Positions 6,516 through 8,686 of a stretch of 8,686 nucleotides of DNA are shown here, piece after piece. Numbering within the stretch: position 1 is the stretch's first letter; each line of letters starts with the position of its first letter. Made by a program: the position numbers and the translations under genes. The stretch is from NCBI GenBank assembly GCA_016234065.1, contig JACQLJ010000002.1, forward strand, positions 1-8,686, read 5' to 3'. This DNA is from Candidatus Pacearchaeota archaeon (GTDB taxonomy: Archaea > Nanobdellota > Nanobdellia > Pacearchaeales > GW2011-AR1). The notes beneath the pieces are model-generated. The model did no database searches. It saw only the letters and a list, made by a program, of their open reading frames with translations, and was not told where the DNA came from.

Positions 6516-6775
6516 TGAATGCTGGCTTCGTAAAAGTTCGGATGAAAATTCAATTAAATAAAGCTGGTTGTTTTTGCGATTTCATCAGCGGGTTTCTATG
6601 CGACTTCCATCATAAGCAATGGGAGAAGTCGTCCTTTAGATATTTGAGTGGATTCAAATGGGTTCTGTGCGATTTCATCAGCGGGTTTCTTTGCGATTTC
6701 ACCGGAGGCAGTTTGAAATCGCCGTTAAGTAATTTGAGGAGATTAGAAAAGAACCAGCAGGTTCTTTTCAGATGA
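6515..6775 (+). CDS. Doubtful 86-aa repeat-containing reading frame
   Basis: This frame encodes 86 residues with the 11-residue block CDFISGFLCDF twice (21-31 and 52-62; period 31 residues), five cysteines (19, 21, 29, 52, 60) and a basic C-terminus. I do not recognise it.

For coding: it overlaps the upstream stop as TAATG and the downstream start as ATGA, has an SD-like site, and keeps frame through a duplication. The nucleotide differences inside the repeated block (CTA/CTT, GAC/GAT) are synonymous, and the size difference between copies is one codon.

Against coding: the same stretch is dense in hairpins with a compensatory base change, is richer in G+C than its neighbours, and has an odd composition for a protein. 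It may be a translated repeat element or structured leader. It is listed so that the region is not read as empty. Confidence 0.35.
   Translation: MNAGFVKVRMKIQLNKAGCFCDFISGFLCDFHHKQWEKSSFRYLSGFKWVLCDFISGFLCDFTGGSLKSPLSNLRRLEKNQQVLFR
6575..6658 (+). repeat. Tandem unit, copy 1, with stem-loop
   Basis: The first 33 bp (6575-6607) match 6668-6700 with two differences, and similarity at roughly 70% resumes from 6625 to 6658. The stem GCGACTTC (6600-6607) pairs with GAAGTCGT (6625-6632) over 8 positions including one G-T, with a 17-nt loop. Confidence 0.75.
6668..6748 (+). repeat. Tandem unit, copy 2, with stem-loop
   Basis: This is the second copy, starting 93 bp after the first. GCGATTTCA (6693-6701) pairs perfectly with TGAAATCGC (6714-6722), leaving a 12-nt loop that exposes GGAGG (6704-6708). 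The same 9-mer GCGATTTCA also occurs at 6669-6677 and could compete for the same partner. The C-G pair of copy 1 (6604/6628) is T-A here (6697/6718). Confidence 0.75.
6746..6769 (+). promoter_or_regulatory. Perfect 10-bp hairpin immediately before the presenilin start codon
   Basis: GAAAAGAACC (6746-6755) and GGTTCTTTTC (6760-6769) pair without mismatch around the loop AGCA, and the ATG follows two bases later at 6772. A GAGGAG sequence (6736-6741) sits just upstream of the stem. If the hairpin folds, that sequence comes within about 6 nt of the start codon, a normal ribosome-binding distance. Alternatively the stem represses initiation, or it marks the end of a repeat element. Confidence 0.5.
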
Positions 6776-7686
6776 AGCATAAAATAAAGATAACTTTCAT
6801 TCTTGTCTTCATGTTCGTTGTGGCTCAGTTAATTGGTATTTACGTTGTCAATCACTATTCTTCGCATGAACTTCCGTTGGGCTTTCAAATTCCAGATATT
6901 GAGGAAGAAAAACATTTTAATGAGTTGTTATTTTCAATGGTTTTAGGATTTACTTTTATTATTATTTTAGTGTTTTTTTTGATGAAGTTTAATGTTGAGT
7001 TTATTTTGCGGCTTTGGTTTTTTTCCGTAGTTGCGATTGCATTATTTCTGTCTTTTAATGTTTTTGTAACAGAAAAAATCATTCCCTGGAGTATTTTTGA
7101 ATTGCCTTTGTCTTTGGTGATTCTTTCGGCAATTGTTGCTGTTTTAGCTTATATAAAAATATACAAAAGAAATTACTTGATTCATAATCTCACTGAGTTA
7201 TTTGTTTATCCCGGGATTGCCGCGGTTTTTGTGCAGTTTCTAAATATAAAAACAATGATTGCATTGCTGGTTTTGATTTCTGTCTACGATATATGGGCAG
7301 TTAACAAAAGCGGAATAATGCAGAAAATGGCTAATTACCAAATTAAGAAATTAAATGTTTTCTCGGGATTTTTTGTTCCTTACATTTCCAAGTCATTAAA
7401 ATTAAAACTTCAGAAAATGAAAACCTCGTCGAATTCAACGAAGTCGAAAAAGATAAGGGTTAATGTTGCTGTTCTTGGAGGAGGCGATGTCGTATTTCCA
7501 ATAATTGCTTCAGGAGTTATGCTTAAAACATTAGGATTATACCCTGCATTGCTTGTTGCTTTGGGAGCAACCCTTGGATTTTTATATCTTCTAATATTCT
7601 CTGAAAAAAAGAAGTTCTATCCAGCAATGCCATTTATTTCCGCAGGAATTATTGCAGCGATGATTATTAGTTATTTGATTCTCTAG
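6772..7686 (+). CDS. Presenilin/signal peptide peptidase-type intramembrane aspartyl protease (family A22)
   Basis: A 304-residue protein with nine predicted membrane helices, roughly at 6-26, 52-71, 80-99, 108-130, 137-157, 161-178, 229-250, 254-276 and 283-303. It carries the full A22 signature: YD in helix 6 (Tyr172-Asp173 in ISVYDIWAV), GxGD in helix 7 (GGGD, catalytic Asp239), and a PAL-type motif before helix 9 that reads PAMP (284-287). A basic cytoplasmic loop rich in Lys and Ser (about 205-229) separates helices 6 and 7, as in archaeal presenilin homologues (PSH). These proteases cut substrates within the membrane, such as leftover signal peptides; the natural archaeal substrates are not well known. 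The 4-nt ATGA overlap with the frame at 6515 and the lack of a TATA box at leaderless distance suggest operon transcription from 6286-6293. The start codon is preceded by an unusual hairpin. Confidence 0.92.
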   Translation: MKHKIKITFILVFMFVVAQLIGIYVVNHYSSHELPLGFQIPDIEEEKHFNELLFSMVLGFTFIIILVFFLMKFNVEFILRLWFFSVVAIALFLSFNVFVTEKIIPWSIFELPLSLVILSAIVAVLAYIKIYKRNYLIHNLTELFVYPGIAAVFVQFLNIKTMIALLVLISVYDIWAVNKSGIMQKMANYQIKKLNVFSGFFVPYISKSLKLKLQKMKTSSNSTKSKKIRVNVAVLGGGDVVFPIIASGVMLKTLGLYPALLVALGATLGFLYLLIFSEKKKFYPAMPFISAGIIAAMIISYLIL

Positions 7687-7725
7687 CTTTTGTTCCCACT
7701 TGGAAAAAGTAACAATATCATAAGG

Positions 7726-7733
7726 TTTATAAA
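7726..7733 (+). promoter_or_regulatory. TATA box for the TrmB-family gene
   Basis: TTTATAAA is centred 26-27 bp before ATG 7756, so the mRNA probably starts at that ATG. It lies inside the upstream in-frame extension that would begin at TTG 7690, which argues against the longer form. Confidence 0.7.
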
Positions 7734-7755
7734 TCAGCGATTTTTGGAGTTTTTC

Positions 7756-8535
7756 ATGTTAATAGAACAAGACCTAATAAAGAAAGTAAGGGACTACTTT
7801 GATTTGAACATTTATGAGACAAAAGTATGGCTCGCTCTATTGAAGAAGGGAGTTGCCTCTGCCGGAGAAATTTCTTCAATGTCAGGAGTTCCGAGAAGCA
7901 GGGCTTATGATGTTCTTGAAGGATTGGAGAAGCGCGGTTTCGTAATAGTGAAACTTGAAAAGCCGGTAAAATACATCGGCGTAAAGCCAAGAATAGTTCT
8001 TGAAAAGTTGAAAAATAATATAAAGAAAACAGCAGATGAAAAAATGGTTGAAATATCCAATATAAGAGAAACAAACGAGTTTGAAAATCTTGAAAATCTT
8101 TACAATGAAGGATTGCAGCCGGTAAAAAGCGAGGAAAAATCAGTCGCATTAAGGGGAAAGTCAAATATCACGAACCATCTGAAGGAAATAATAAGCGATG
8201 CTAAAAGCGAAATCATAATCTGTATGAATGCTGAAGAGCTTTTATCAAAGTCAAGAATCTTTAATCAAACGTTTTCCAATTTGAAAAAGTCAGGCGTTAA
8301 GATAAAAGTTGCGCTTTCTGGAAATGACGCAATTATTTCACAGGAAGAAAAGAAATTCAAAATGAATTTCAAGAGAACAAAAGTAAAGGCAAAATTCTTC
8401 ATAATTGACAGAAAAGAAATACTTTTTTACCTCACCAATAAAACAGAAGATGAGACAGCAATTTGGCTGAACTCTGAGTTTTTTGCGCAGGCATTTGCTT
8501 TATTGTTTGAGAAAGCAATCGGAGGAATGAAATGA
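7756..8535 (+). CDS. TrmB-family transcriptional regulator with PLD-like C-terminal domain
   Basis: A 259-residue protein. Residues about 5-75 are the TrmB winged helix-turn-helix: LNIYETKVWLALLKKG, then the helix-turn-helix AGEISSMSGVPRSRAYDVLEGLEKRGFV, and a wing around KPVKYIGVKP. A helical linker rich in Lys and Glu (80-120) probably mediates dimerisation. Residues 128-256 match the phospholipase D-like fold common in short TrmB proteins (SEIIICMNAEEL, FSNLKKSGVKIKVALSG, KAKFFIIDRKEILFYL, and a final aromatic helix) without catalytic HKD motifs. It lacks the long sugar-binding domain of classic TrmB, so the ligand is unknown. The start at 7756 is chosen over the in-frame TTG at 7690 because the TATA box is at 7726-7733 and the usual N-terminus begins here. 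It ends in an ATGA overlap with the next gene and may regulate it or itself. Confidence 0.88.
   Translation: MLIEQDLIKKVRDYFDLNIYETKVWLALLKKGVASAGEISSMSGVPRSRAYDVLEGLEKRGFVIVKLEKPVKYIGVKPRIVLEKLKNNIKKTADEKMVEISNIRETNEFENLENLYNEGLQPVKSEEKSVALRGKSNITNHLKEIISDAKSEIIICMNAEELLSKSRIFNQTFSNLKKSGVKIKVALSGNDAIISQEEKKFKMNFKRTKVKAKFFIIDRKEILFYLTNKTEDETAIWLNSEFFAQAFALLFEKAIGGMK
8521..8526 (+). promoter_or_regulatory. Shine-Dalgarno sequence for the gene at 8532
   Basis: GGAGGA ends 5 nt before ATG 8532 and lies within the last codons of the TrmB-type gene. It shows that operon-internal genes in this organism can use Shine-Dalgarno initiation while first genes look leaderless. Confidence 0.6.
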
Positions 8536-8686
8536 AAGTTATAATTCCTGAAAGAGTAACGATGCCTCAAAAACCATTTTTGCGAGAGGATATGCCACAA
8601 AGAACTCTTGAAGAATTATCAAAAGGAATTCCAAGAAGAAAGATTTTATCAGCTCGTGTGGAAAATGCTGATTTTGGCGTTGCTTA
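8532..8686 (+). CDS. Partial gene, N-terminal 51 codons only, unknown function
   Basis: The frame opens at ATG 8532, overlapping the TrmB stop as ATGA, and is still open at the right edge. The visible part begins MKVIIPERVTMPQKPFLRED and continues with a charged stretch including RTLEELSKGIPRRKILSARV. There is no signal peptide or membrane segment. I do not recognise the family from this part. The strong GGAGGA site and the overlap make it a real gene, translationally coupled to the regulator and probably functionally linked to it. Confidence 0.7.
   Translation, partial: MKVIIPERVTMPQKPFLREDMPQRTLEELSKGIPRRKILSARVENADFGVA

Larger units (their letters stand above)
6563..6769. repeat. Hairpin-rich repeat element bounded by imperfect inverted repeats
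   Basis: GCTGGTTGTTTT (6563-6574) is the reverse complement of AAAAGAACCAGC (6747-6758) with one mismatch, so the ends of the two-copy region can pair. Inside lie two tandem units, each with its own stem-loop. The right end also forms a separate perfect hairpin (6746-6769). It could be a small non-autonomous mobile repeat, a structured RNA element of the presenilin mRNA, or the remains of either. No target-site duplication is evident. Confidence 0.45.

Noticed and set aside
6570..6700. Possible C/D box sRNA on the minus strand (CTGATGA-like sequences in both repeat copies)
   Set aside because: The C-like and D-like boxes overlap one another and do not give the usual C - guide - D' - C' - guide - D spacing.
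6515..6771. CRISPR array
   Set aside because: There are only two repeat copies, the 33-bp match runs into similar rather than unique sequence, and no cas genes are present.
7690..7755. TTG-initiated 22-residue extension of the TrmB-type protein
   Set aside because: It spans the TATA box and would lie mostly upstream of the transcript.
8088..8105. Short tandem repeat GAAAATCTT within the TrmB-type gene
   Set aside because: It is a local coding repeat (ENLENL) in an AT-rich helix linker with no sign of function at the DNA level.

Overview
The window reads as a stretch of an AT-rich (by eye roughly one-third G+C) archaeal chromosome. The best guess is a DPANN-type archaeon (Pacearchaeota/Woesearchaeota-like); this is an inference, since no rRNA or other marker is present. 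The archaeal evidence is firm. It holds a proteasome beta subunit followed by aCPSF1/FttA (KH + beta-CASP), a Rad50-type ATPase with a zinc hook, an archaeal presenilin homologue and a TrmB-family regulator. Genes are preceded by TATA boxes rather than bacterial -35/-10 elements. All supported genes lie on the + strand and are tightly packed.

Layout: (i) 59-1291, a lipoprotein of unknown function with a lipobox and a LysM-like segment. (ii) 1341-3389, a short Rad50/SMC-type DNA-repair ATPase with no mre11 next to it. (iii) 3421-4113, psmB, then 4152-6038, aCPSF1/FttA, a familiar archaeal gene pair, separated by a T-rich stretch. (iv) 6082-6252, a 56-codon small gene with its own well-placed TATA box. 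(v) 6315-7686, a probable operon: a 66-aa two-helix membrane protein, an 86-codon reading frame that coincides with a tandemly repeated, hairpin-rich element, and a nine-helix presenilin-type intramembrane aspartyl protease. (vi) 7756-8535, a TrmB-type regulator with a PLD-like C-terminal domain, overlapping by 4 nt a gene that runs off the right edge.

Expression logic: for at least five genes the TATA-like box is centred about 24-27 bp before the ATG. This places the transcription start at the start codon, so these genes are probably read from leaderless mRNAs. The spacing moves the rad50 start to 1341 and the TrmB start to 7756, and it raises doubt about the psmB start. Operon-internal genes instead carry Shine-Dalgarno-like sequences (8521-8526; 6503-6510; possibly 6736-6741).

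The least explained part is about 6563-6771. A unit of about 90 bp occurs twice. Each copy makes a hairpin, and one base pair differs as C-G in one copy and T-A in the other. A perfect 10-bp hairpin then abuts the presenilin start codon. The same stretch keeps an open frame that overlaps the genes on both sides (TAATG and ATGA), and its copies differ by synonymous changes in their best-conserved part. Whether this is a structured RNA or regulator, a small repeat protein, or a mobile repeat fragment cannot be settled from the window alone.
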